Shown one piece after another: positions 26,829-35,046 of a stretch of 64,000 nt of DNA. The stretch lies in NCBI GenBank assembly GCA_965230425.1, contig CBDDKW010000010.1, positions 1 to 64,000 of the forward strand, in the 5' to 3' direction. Every line of letters begins with the position of its first letter. Position 1 is the stretch's first letter. The notes below the pieces were generated by a model. It did no database searches and was not told the DNA's origin. It saw only the letters and a list, made by a program, of their open reading frames with translations. The position numbers were made by a program, and so were the translations under genes. Origin of the DNA: CBDDKW01 sp965230425. GTDB taxonomy: Bacteria > Pseudomonadota > Gammaproteobacteria > UBA1113.

Positions 26829-26885
26829 AAGCACAATAATAAACTGGCACGGATAAAGCCGTAGCGCTCACTGTTTGGAGTGCTT

Positions 26886-26904
26886 GCGCGAACCAAGTTC
26901 GCGC
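26886..26904. repeat. GCGCGAAC hairpin, inverted match to hairpin 3 of the four-hairpin repeat
   Basis: Perfect 8-bp stem GCGCGAAC/GTTCGCGC with loop CAA. It is the exact reverse complement of hairpin 3 of the repeat at 34921-34939. GCCGTAGCGCTC nearby also recalls the repeat family, but the other hairpins are missing. The rest of the gap 26829-27134 is AT-rich and shows no gene. Confidence 0.5.
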
Positions 26905-27134
26905 AATAGGCTCTCATTACCCAGTCCTGAATATCTTTATCATCCCCTCGCCAAAGCCTTTTTGATCAAAATATAGGCAACACTGAGCTAACTTTACGTA
27001 TTTTTACGTATTGTTAATTCCACCTTAGTGGGTACAATTTAAAATTGCATAATAAAAAAACAATAAACACTGATCAATAACCAAGCAAAATTGTAATTGC
27101 TGTCAAAAATTGCTTTGTAATGGGAGGATATACG

Positions 27135-29327
27135 ATGCCGACAGATATAGATGCGGGTACAGACCTTAGATCCGTCAGACAAATAAATATGCGTGTTAAT
27201 GACCAGCTTAGCCACGCCTTTACACCATTAGCCGACGTACTCACACAGACAGTAATGCAGCTTGATTTTGCCACAATCCAACGACAATTTTTAACGAATC
27301 TTAGGATATGTAGAGCAGACTATACTGCATCTAAATACAATCCTAATACACACCTGCCACCCACTATAAATCGAACTGCAGCAATAGCTGCGCGTGGCCT
27401 AACAAGCAATGAAACTAGCTTTTATGATGAATTTCTTGAGCATGTGAATAATGTTGCCGTATTAAAGCCCTATAATTTAGCTGAATTTTTGACAGGAAAC
27501 TTTACTCAATACCTTTGGCTCCCTAGAGAAGCTGATGTAGCTAGTGCAAATAACCACGCAGCAGACAGTATTGTCATTCCTATAGGTGAATATGGCGAAG
27601 ATCTTGCTTTATTAATGTTACTAACCACGCATATTTTATTAAAAGTAGCCAACAGCCTGATAGACTCAGGCAAGCAAGCAGAATCTGAATATTGGGATGT
27701 ACTCTCAGTTGAAACCCTACGCGGTAGAAAAAAAGCTGAAAAACTACAAACAGGTGAGCCTGCCCCCATCTTATCAACACTTGACACATTAAGTGAAGGG
27801 ATCCAAAGTGTTCAAGCAACTTTTGCAAGTTTAAGTGCTGAAAAAATTCCAGGACTTTCTTTTTCAAAGCTTATCGATGCAGTAATTAAGGCTGATATGG
27901 CTGATTTTATTGCTAGAAGAGTACCCTTTAGCTATACACTACCATCGATCCGTCAAGGTTTATATTTTCAAAATATACTTTCTAGAAGCGGAATACCTGA
28001 CCAGCCAGTAGAATTAACTCGCAGTTTTACCAGATATTGCAAAACCACGCATGACATATACTACAATAGTAGATTAATTGTGAATGGTACACGTCATCCT
28101 GGCTATCTTGGAACTGGCTGCCCACTGGCAAAAAAAGTCCTTGAACAACCCAGTACTGGGATCAGTATACTCACGCAAGGCTATCAACATGTGTTTGCTT
28201 TATTATCAGATAACCTCAATCTCGATGAGTTCAAAGCTTCGATTTTTCAACCTCAAATCATACCAGGTTGCGCATTAATTGCTCCGCAAGAACAGGCAGA
28301 TGAGTGTGAAGCATACAATGTAGATAAGAATCTCCGGCATAAAGCAAAGTTTAAACTCGCTGGAGTAGTACTTAGTGAAGTGACTAAGACTGTATTAGAT
28401 TTTTGGTTTGGTCAGTCTCTAGTAGATGGATTAGCTTCAACGGATAAACAAAACCAATGGTTTAATGGTGATAGGCAGTTTGACGCTGAAATTCGTCATA
28501 AGTTTGCTGGGTATATAGAATTATTTTCATCAGTTGATGTATTATCGTCACCAAGAACAGCTCATGAAACCTTGGCATTGATTATTTTATTTGATCAATT
28601 TCCAAGAAATGCATATCGTGGTACTAAGCAGTCATTTGCATATGATCAGTTAGCTACGCAGTTAAGTTTTGAGCTTATTGAAAGTAATCAGCATATATCA
28701 CTACCATCAGTTTATCGCTGGTTCACATATATGCCCTTGCAACACAGTGAAAATCGACAACATCAAGCTTTGAGCGTAGAGCTGTTCTCACAACTCCATA
28801 GAGAAGCCAAGTATGCTAAAGAAAAAATCTTATTTGCAGGTTGTCTTGCTTATGCAAAACAGCACCAACAAGTTGTAGATTATTTTGATCGTTTCCCACA
28901 TCGTAATTCAGTGCTAGGAAGGGAATCAAAACAGTTAGAGCGTTACTACATTTCATTATTGAATGGTAGTGGTTACTACAGTAGTGATTTTTTTCAGACA
29001 AGTAAACCTAAACTGAGAAAAAACAGACGATTCACACCTAATCACTCTGTAATGGCGATTATGTCATTAACATTTATGTCAACTATATATTTCGCGCGCA
29101 GGGAGAAAAATGATGCTTTAGCAGATATCCCATTGAATCCATCAATGATATTCATGATGCTGTGTATTCTAGCTGCATTGCTAAAATTGTCATTTATGAG
29201 TAATCGTTTCAGTTTTTTCCATAGCAAAAACAAACCTGTAGACAATACGGAACATGACCTTAAAGATATACCTGAATGGGCTATAACAATTGAAGATGAA
29301 CATGCTGGGCATCAACATACTGTATAA
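27135..29327 (+). CDS. DUF924-containing membrane-anchored protein
   Basis: 730 residues from ATG 27135, preceded by GGGAGG (27122-27127); an ATG at 27120 lies before that site and is unlikely. Residues 1-~410 match nothing I recognise. Residues ~415-607 are a DUF924 domain (VLDFWFGQSL…QWFNGDRQFDAEIRHKF, LIILFDQFPRNAYRGT, PLQHSENRQHQ), a TPR-like helical fold of unknown role. Two membrane helices follow (~640-656 and ~671-690) and then an acidic, His-containing tail. DUF924 proteins are normally ~190-residue soluble proteins, so this fusion is unusual. Confidence 0.65.
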   Translation: MPTDIDAGTDLRSVRQINMRVNDQLSHAFTPLADVLTQTVMQLDFATIQRQFLTNLRICRADYTASKYNPNTHLPPTINRTAAIAARGLTSNETSFYDEFLEHVNNVAVLKPYNLAEFLTGNFTQYLWLPREADVASANNHAADSIVIPIGEYGEDLALLMLLTTHILLKVANSLIDSGKQAESEYWDVLSVETLRGRKKAEKLQTGEPAPILSTLDTLSEGIQSVQATFASLSAEKIPGLSFSKLIDAVIKADMADFIARRVPFSYTLPSIRQGLYFQNILSRSGIPDQPVELTRSFTRYCKTTHDIYYNSRLIVNGTRHPGYLGTGCPLAKKVLEQPSTGISILTQGYQHVFALLSDNLNLDEFKASIFQPQIIPGCALIAPQEQADECEAYNVDKNLRHKAKFKLAGVVLSEVTKTVLDFWFGQSLVDGLASTDKQNQWFNGDRQFDAEIRHKFAGYIELFSSVDVLSSPRTAHETLALIILFDQFPRNAYRGTKQSFAYDQLATQLSFELIESNQHISLPSVYRWFTYMPLQHSENRQHQALSVELFSQLHREAKYAKEKILFAGCLAYAKQHQQVVDYFDRFPHRNSVLGRESKQLERYYISLLNGSGYYSSDFFQTSKPKLRKNRRFTPNHSVMAIMSLTFMSTIYFARREKNDALADIPLNPSMIFMMLCILAALLKLSFMSNRFSFFHSKNKPVDNTEHDLKDIPEWAITIEDEHAGHQHTV

Positions 29328-29330
29328 ACA

Positions 29331-29350
29331 ACCATGGGTAAACCCGTGGT
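29331..29350 (+). terminator. Rho-independent terminator after the DUF924 gene
   Basis: The stem ACCATGGGT/ACCCGTGGT with loop AA starts four bases past the stop codon and is followed by GTTTTCTCTT. A second A/G-rich hairpin lies at about 29367-29393. The ABC gene downstream therefore probably has its own promoter or depends on read-through. Confidence 0.65.
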
Positions 29351-29479
29351 GTTTTCTCTTAAAAGGGAAAGGGAGAAAATCGCTATTCTTCCCTTTGAGA
29401 ATCGCTCATCGCGCAAGGTAACTCCGGCAAATGTCGAGGTCTTCGCGTCGATTATAAATAGTATTGAAGGACAACGATT

Positions 29480-32476
29480 ATGTCTAAAAAAAATGACTAC
29501 TCAAAGATATTAGATAGCTTGTGCGTGAATGCAGATGGATGGTCTATTACTTATTTTGTCTTATTAATATTTTTTACTTTAATCGTTATGGCTGGCAATA
29601 TTTCCTGGCCCTATCTATTTACTAAGGCAATTGAGTTTAATGATGCAGAAGCAGGTAAGAATCGACAAAATGAAATATTCGATAATAATGCCTATATGTT
29701 TATTTTTTATGCGATGTCAGCTTTTGCTGTATCACGCTGTGGTTATTGGATCAAAACGCATTTATGTACTTTATTGAGTAATCGTATTGCAAAGTCCTCA
29801 ACTAATGAAATCAATCAACACACCACGCAATTGAGTCTTGAAGATCATTTAGAGATACTCAATCATGGTGTTTCCTATCAGAGTAATAGAGGACATATTG
29901 AAGAGTTTTTCCAAAATCTTTTTGTATATTTCCCAAGCATTGTTGAAATCATTGCTGAATGTGGCGTTATTAGTTATTACTATGATTTTGAAGTACTTTT
30001 CACCGGCACCATTCTAGGCACCACGGCTGGAACAGCCATACTCTCTCAACTCATCACACATTATATGGTTAGACGCCGGATAGAGACCGCCTTTGAAGCA
30101 GGTAATCGTGTAGATCATGAGATAAGAGAAACAACAAATAACTATTTTGTTAGAAAATTAAATAGCCGTCATGATAATCAAAGATTGCAAGACGAGCTAA
30201 ATAGCGCTGCAAAAAAATATTCACGTGCAAAAGCCATACAAAACAGCACATTCTTTGTGCAGATGGGTGCACTCACTTTTGCATTCAGCGCGTTAATGCT
30301 ATATACCTCGTATTCGATGCAAAAACCCAATGAAAGTAATAATAGTAATGAAAGTAGTAATAGTGACGGTTACTCTACTGATGATATGACGTTCCTAATT
30401 AATTATCTGATGGCTATTGGCCTTAATATGTTTTACTTGAATGAATCCTCACGACGGTTTAATGATGCCTTAGCTGGTTTGTCATCGATGAACTTACTCC
30501 GAGCAAAAAAAATAGAAGATATTAATTCAGGTAACGAATTTCCAAACCGCCCTAATATAAGCATTCAACTCGAGAGGGTCTCTATCCGTGATGAGCAAGG
30601 TTACTACTTAGTAAGAAACTTCCACTATCAACTTGAAGAACATTCCATGAACGCCATCGTAGGCAGATCTGGTGCTGGGAAAAGCAGTTTATCGAAGATT
30701 CTTATGGGATTTTACAATAAACAAATGACTAAAGTTTACTCAGGCGTTAGTACTGAGATGGGGCAGCCATTCCATTTCACTAAGGCAGCAACACAACTAA
30801 GTGATTGGTGTAATATAGGTAGAAATAAGCGTTTAGGGATATCTGAGGCTTTAAACAGAGCGACAGCAGAACAGCAGCAATATATAAAACATGATATATA
30901 CCGTGCGTACAGCGAAGGATTTATTAGCAACCTACCTCATTCATGGACCTCAACCCACACCCAATTTACTAATAAAGAAGCAGACATTCAAGAGCTTGAA
31001 TTTAAAGCACAAGAGAAATCAGACGCATTGCTGGCTTTAAACCCAAAACATGCAACATTTAGTAGTGATGTTAAGATACTTACTCATGAATTAGCTCAAA
31101 TAAAACGGGCCATATCCAGAGAACAACAAAGACTAGCAGAAATTAAAGAAGAACTATTAACTTGTTGTTGTACTAACGAAGCCTTGCTTGAATATGCAGC
31201 TGCAGTAAGGAAGAACTTGCCTATATGGCCACATACATTAGCTCTCTATGCAAAGTCAGAAAATAAAAAGATTTGCGTGTGGAGAAAAAATGATATCTAT
31301 ATTACAGACTTTGAATTAATATCCCAAAGCTGTGACGGTAATTTTGACCCGCAAACACTACACTTGCTAGCTGCAGATCATAATCAAAGTTCTGAACCAT
31401 TGTACTCTGTGTTAAATATTGCACAAGCACAAAATTCAGTAAATTATACTGGAAAAATAACGATTAATGGCATTGACATTGCTGATATTAAAAAAATAAA
31501 ATTGCGTGAAAATATGATTACATCATGTGAAGCCCCACACTCCGACTCTAGCCAAGATATCATAGAATACCTTACTGCTAACTTACCTCAATCTGCACAG
31601 GAAAAAAATACCGATGAAATGCGAACCATCGCGCAAGAAAAGCTAAGAGTAGTTGGTCTAGTTCATAAAAAAATCACAGATAAAGTAAATACACTTTCTT
31701 CTGGTGAAGCTCAACGTCTACTCTTTGCTCGCTGTCTGATAAAATCACAATTGACTGATGCCAAAATTTTCTTATTTGATGAAATCACCTCAGCACAAGA
31801 TCCAGTCAACCAAGTTGAGCTTATGAAACTTACCAAAGAATTGCAAGATACGGGAGCAACTATACTATTTATCACTCACCGGCTATCGACAGTAAAAGAC
31901 GCCGACCAAATAGCCTACCTGACTGTAAATGAATCCTTTGGTAATAAAAAGTTTAGTTATCTGGCTGACGCAACACATGTAGGTACGCACGCTGATTTAT
32001 ATATAACTTGTGATGGTTATAGATATTTTTATAATTGTGACACAGGGATAGCCCCCTCCGGTGATAGGGACCCAGATCACACTTATAGCGATATTACACT
32101 TCGTGAAATTTTGATTGATCTATTGGATGCTAGCTCTGATGACGATGATGAAGCTGATGATAGTATGGATGAAGAAAGTTCACATAGCGGTGCTGGCAAA
32201 CAGGAAGTTCGTAGTAATAGAGATGGATTTGGATTCACCGGCGAGCAAGATGATAGTGAAGATGATTTTGATACTGAATTAACTCCATTAGTAGACCAAT
32301 ACAGTTCGAACAACCCGAAAATACCGCCTAGTTTTCTAAGCTCCGCAAGACATCCAAGATTACCAATCCCCCAAAAAAAAGTATCCACTCTTGGTATACA
32401 AATAGATGAAGGAAGCTCACACAGTGGTGCTGGAAAACGAGAAGTTCGTAGTAATAGAGGTGGATTTGGATTTTGA
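29480..32476 (+). CDS. ABC half-transporter with large insertion in its ATPase domain
   Basis: 998 residues. The N-terminal transmembrane domain (~20-335, about six helices) resembles the ABCB/Atm1 type. Walker A is GRSGAGKS (~395-402), the signature LSSGEAQ (~739), Walker B IFLFDEITSAQD (~763) and the H-loop ITHRLST (~797). Walker A to signature spans ~340 residues instead of ~100, so about 235 residues are inserted, partly coiled coil (~500-560). The signature deviates from LSGGQ and no clear Q-loop Gln is seen (ENMITSCEAP). The acidic C-terminal tail carries a ~22-residue repeat twice (SSHSGAGK…NR…GFGF). GAAGGA precedes the ATG. Substrate unknown. Confidence 0.75.
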   Translation: MSKKNDYSKILDSLCVNADGWSITYFVLLIFFTLIVMAGNISWPYLFTKAIEFNDAEAGKNRQNEIFDNNAYMFIFYAMSAFAVSRCGYWIKTHLCTLLSNRIAKSSTNEINQHTTQLSLEDHLEILNHGVSYQSNRGHIEEFFQNLFVYFPSIVEIIAECGVISYYYDFEVLFTGTILGTTAGTAILSQLITHYMVRRRIETAFEAGNRVDHEIRETTNNYFVRKLNSRHDNQRLQDELNSAAKKYSRAKAIQNSTFFVQMGALTFAFSALMLYTSYSMQKPNESNNSNESSNSDGYSTDDMTFLINYLMAIGLNMFYLNESSRRFNDALAGLSSMNLLRAKKIEDINSGNEFPNRPNISIQLERVSIRDEQGYYLVRNFHYQLEEHSMNAIVGRSGAGKSSLSKILMGFYNKQMTKVYSGVSTEMGQPFHFTKAATQLSDWCNIGRNKRLGISEALNRATAEQQQYIKHDIYRAYSEGFISNLPHSWTSTHTQFTNKEADIQELEFKAQEKSDALLALNPKHATFSSDVKILTHELAQIKRAISREQQRLAEIKEELLTCCCTNEALLEYAAAVRKNLPIWPHTLALYAKSENKKICVWRKNDIYITDFELISQSCDGNFDPQTLHLLAADHNQSSEPLYSVLNIAQAQNSVNYTGKITINGIDIADIKKIKLRENMITSCEAPHSDSSQDIIEYLTANLPQSAQEKNTDEMRTIAQEKLRVVGLVHKKITDKVNTLSSGEAQRLLFARCLIKSQLTDAKIFLFDEITSAQDPVNQVELMKLTKELQDTGATILFITHRLSTVKDADQIAYLTVNESFGNKKFSYLADATHVGTHADLYITCDGYRYFYNCDTGIAPSGDRDPDHTYSDITLREILIDLLDASSDDDDEADDSMDEESSHSGAGKQEVRSNRDGFGFTGEQDDSEDDFDTELTPLVDQYSSNNPKIPPSFLSSARHPRLPIPQKKVSTLGIQIDEGSSHSGAGKREVRSNRGGFGF
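32167..32475 (+). repeat. Two near-identical coding repeats at the ABC gene 3' end
   Basis: Bases 32167-32232 and 32407-32475 encode almost the same peptide (SSHSGAGK then EVRSNR and GFGF); the second copy ends in the stop codon. They differ by a few bases, so the duplication is recent or maintained. They bracket an acidic, Pro-rich spacer. Confidence 0.75.
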
Positions 32477-32497
32477 ATAGTTTATCCATCTGCAGTT

Positions 32498-33853
32498 TCA
32501 CATATTATTGAATTGAATACAGTAACCATTCTGCTCACAATACAACTTAGCAGACACACAATAGCCCACTACGGCAACTAACTCATCTGCCACATAAATT
32601 AATGGAACGCGCTCGCGTTGCCATGGTGGTACGCCCCACTCTTGGAATAATTTTTTTAAGGGGCGTGAACCAATACGCCCATAGGGTTGTATACGTTCAC
32701 CGCCTTGACGGAATTTAACCGTGACTTGGGTTACTCCTGTTAGATTAATGCCTGACTCCTGAGAGGATTCAACAGTTAATGTACCTAAGTCATTGGGTAA
32801 AACTAATGGCTGACTTAAATCCCACACTAGCTCAGATGTGATCGTTGTAGGTATATTAATGGGTAATAAATACAGTCTATCTTGAAAACGGCGGATCTGT
32901 ACTTGGCCCCATTGCAGTTTGGGATTAGCATCGACTCGTGCATGTAGCACTTCTGCTATGATGCACTCTAATTGCTTTTGCTCAGGCATGGTTACTTGTC
33001 GTTGCTCAAACCAAGCCCGTAATACCTGCTTTTGTCGTGGAATTGAATAACTTAATAACGGTTGGATTGACAAACTTGCATCGCTATTCAGACAATGCTG
33101 CAGATCTGTCTGCACATATTCGTCTAATAGTTTTTGGCTCTCTGCAGATAATGCTGCGGCACGACTAATCGTCTCAATTGCTTTGGGCCAGCGCTCTTGC
33201 AAGTGCGGCATAATTTGATGCCTGAGAAAATTACGGTCGAAATCTAAGGATTCATTAGATTCGTCTTCTATCCACTGTAACTGTTGTTGCTTGGCATAGC
33301 TTGTTAATTGAGGTCTTGAATATGACAATAAGGGCCGAAAAACTAATAAGCCTGCATCGCCAGTATGATTGACTGATAAGGTGTTATCCTCGGCAATCAT
33401 CAGTCGCCTTGGTTGGCGATTAATCCCAGCTAAGCCCTTTAAACCTGCGCCTCGCAATATACGTTGCAAGAATGTTTCTGCTTGATCATTTTGTTGATGG
33501 GCGGTGAGTAGACAACCCGTCTCATCAATGACATCACGAAAAACTTGATAACGTGCCTGACGCGCTTGAGCTTCTACATTGCTAGCATGTGCGATATGGA
33601 CTTGTCGACTATGATAAGGAACCTGCAATTGCTCACAGACTGTTTGACAATGCTGCTGCCATTGATCTGCATGTTGGCTTAAACCATGATTCACATGAAT
33701 AGCTTGTAACTGATAATGTTGGCGTACTTGTTCTGATTGGGCTAATTGATGCAGTAATACGTGGGAATCTAAACCACCACTATAAGCAACCCATAGCGTC
33801 TTGACCTCGGGAAAAGCCTGCAAATCTTGCAGCAATTCCCAAATATCATGCAT
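32498..33853 (-). CDS. tilS: tRNA(Ile)-lysidine synthase
   Basis: 451 residues from ATG 33853, which overlaps the accA stop by 8 bases; a TTG four codons earlier is possible. TilS attaches lysine to C34 of the CAU-anticodon tRNA-Ile so it reads AUA. The PP-loop motif AYSGGLDS (~23-30) lies at the N-terminus, followed by HVNHGLS, TAHQQNDQAETFLQRILRGAG and the C-terminal TilS domain (KFRQGGERIQPYGRIGSRPLKK…QEWGVPPWQRERVPLIY). The dnaE-accA-tilS order is classic for gammaproteobacteria. Confidence 0.95.
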   Translation of the reverse strand: MHDIWELLQDLQAFPEVKTLWVAYSGGLDSHVLLHQLAQSEQVRQHYQLQAIHVNHGLSQHADQWQQHCQTVCEQLQVPYHSRQVHIAHASNVEAQARQARYQVFRDVIDETGCLLTAHQQNDQAETFLQRILRGAGLKGLAGINRQPRRLMIAEDNTLSVNHTGDAGLLVFRPLLSYSRPQLTSYAKQQQLQWIEDESNESLDFDRNFLRHQIMPHLQERWPKAIETISRAAALSAESQKLLDEYVQTDLQHCLNSDASLSIQPLLSYSIPRQKQVLRAWFEQRQVTMPEQKQLECIIAEVLHARVDANPKLQWGQVQIRRFQDRLYLLPINIPTTITSELVWDLSQPLVLPNDLGTLTVESSQESGINLTGVTQVTVKFRQGGERIQPYGRIGSRPLKKLFQEWGVPPWQRERVPLIYVADELVAVVGYCVSAKLYCEQNGYCIQFNNM

Positions 33854-34808
33854 CCTTACTAACAATTCCGTAAGACATTAAACGCTGGTAACGTTCATCT
33901 AGTAATTGCTGTACAGGCTTACCATGTAAAGTATGTAAGTTTTCTATGAGCGCGGCTTTTAAATTTTGTGCCATTACATCAGCATCACGGTGAGCACCGC
34001 CTAATGGTTCGTCGATAACTTGATCTACTAAGCCTAATTTAAAGATACGCTCTGCATTCAAACCTAGAGCTTCTGCAGCTTCAGGGGCTTTTTCCGCACT
34101 CTTCCACAGGATAGATGCACAACCTTCAGGGGAAATCACCGAATAAACACTGTATTGCAACATCAATACGCGATCACCAACGCCAATAGCTAATGCCCCA
34201 CCGGAACCACCTTCACCAATCACCGTACAGATCATTGGGGTTTTTAAATTAGACATTTCATAGAGATTATAAGCGATAGCTTCACTTTGATTACGTTCTT
34301 CAGCGTCGATACCTGGATAGGCACCAGCAGTATCAATAAACGTAAAGATAGGTAATTTAAATCGCTCGGCCATGTGCATTAAACGTAAGGCTTTACGATA
34401 ACCTTCTGGTTGACACATACCAAAGTTACGTTTGAGTTTTTCTTTAGTCTTACGGCCTTTTTCATGACCCAATACTACTACCGGCTGCCCTTCTAAACGA
34501 GCAATACCGCCGACAATGGCATTATCGTCGGCAAAATGGCGATCGCCGTGTAATTCATCAAAGTCAGTGAAAATACGCTGAATATAATCCAAGCTATGAG
34601 GTCGTAAGGGATGACGGGCTAATTGGGTAATTTGCCAACGGCTCAACGAGGAAAAGATAGATTTTGTTAAATCCTGGCTTTTGCCTTCCAAGCGTTTAAT
34701 TTCATCATTAATATTTAATTCGGTATCAGTACCGACTAAGCGTAATTCTTCAATTTTCGCCTCTAACTCGGCAATGGGTTGTTCAAAGTCTAAGAAATTT
34801 TGATGCAT
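33846..34808 (-). CDS. accA: Acetyl-CoA carboxylase carboxyltransferase subunit alpha
   Basis: 320 residues (E. coli 319). With AccD it transfers carboxyl from biotin to acetyl-CoA, the first step of fatty acid synthesis. Marks: FLDFEQPIAELEAKIEEL at the start, LARHPLRPHSLDYI, FDELHGDR, the acyl-CoA binding region FIDTAGAYPG, and IGEGGSGGALAIGVGDRVLMLQ cut here as IGEGGSGGALAIG. Separated from dnaE by a repeat/terminator element, overlapping tilS. Confidence 0.97.
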   Translation of the reverse strand: MHQNFLDFEQPIAELEAKIEELRLVGTDTELNINDEIKRLEGKSQDLTKSIFSSLSRWQITQLARHPLRPHSLDYIQRIFTDFDELHGDRHFADDNAIVGGIARLEGQPVVVLGHEKGRKTKEKLKRNFGMCQPEGYRKALRLMHMAERFKLPIFTFIDTAGAYPGIDAEERNQSEAIAYNLYEMSNLKTPMICTVIGEGGSGGALAIGVGDRVLMLQYSVYSVISPEGCASILWKSAEKAPEAAEALGLNAERIFKLGLVDQVIDEPLGGAHRDADVMAQNLKAALIENLHTLHGKPVQQLLDERYQRLMSYGIVSKDA

Positions 34809-34843
34809 AATATTACTCTAATAATAATGTATTAACTTGATTC

Positions 34844-34987
34844 CCCGCAGCTTGCTGCGGGCACTTTACGCCTGGGGATTCTTAAGGGGAGTCAGCGTAG
34901 ACTCCCCTTAAGTCGCCGTAGCGCGAACTTGGTTCGCGCAGGCGAAATATTACTAGTAAATAAAATACCCCGAGGCTTGCCCCAGGG
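34844..34987. repeat. Four-hairpin palindromic repeat, copy C
   Basis: The best-preserved copy. Hairpins: 34844-34861 (CCCGCAG CTTG CTGCGGG), 34881-34912 (13-bp stem CTTAAGGGGAGTC), 34921-34939 (GCGCGAAC TTG GTTCGCGC) and 34968-34987 (CCCC/GGGG). GTCGCCGT and AGGCGAAAT flank hairpin 3 as in copy A. It fills the dnaE-accA gap. Confidence 0.8.
34957..34987 (-). terminator. Terminator downstream of dnaE
   Basis: Read from dnaE, CCCTGGGG CAAG CCTCGGGG forms an 8-pair stem with two G-U pairs, followed by TATTTTATTTA. It is the last hairpin of repeat copy C, so the repeat appears to supply the dnaE terminator. Confidence 0.65.
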
Positions 34988-35046
34988 ATTTTTATTTTCC
35001 CTATAACGGGCATACTAACTGATGTTGGGTGTATTGTACCCACTCC

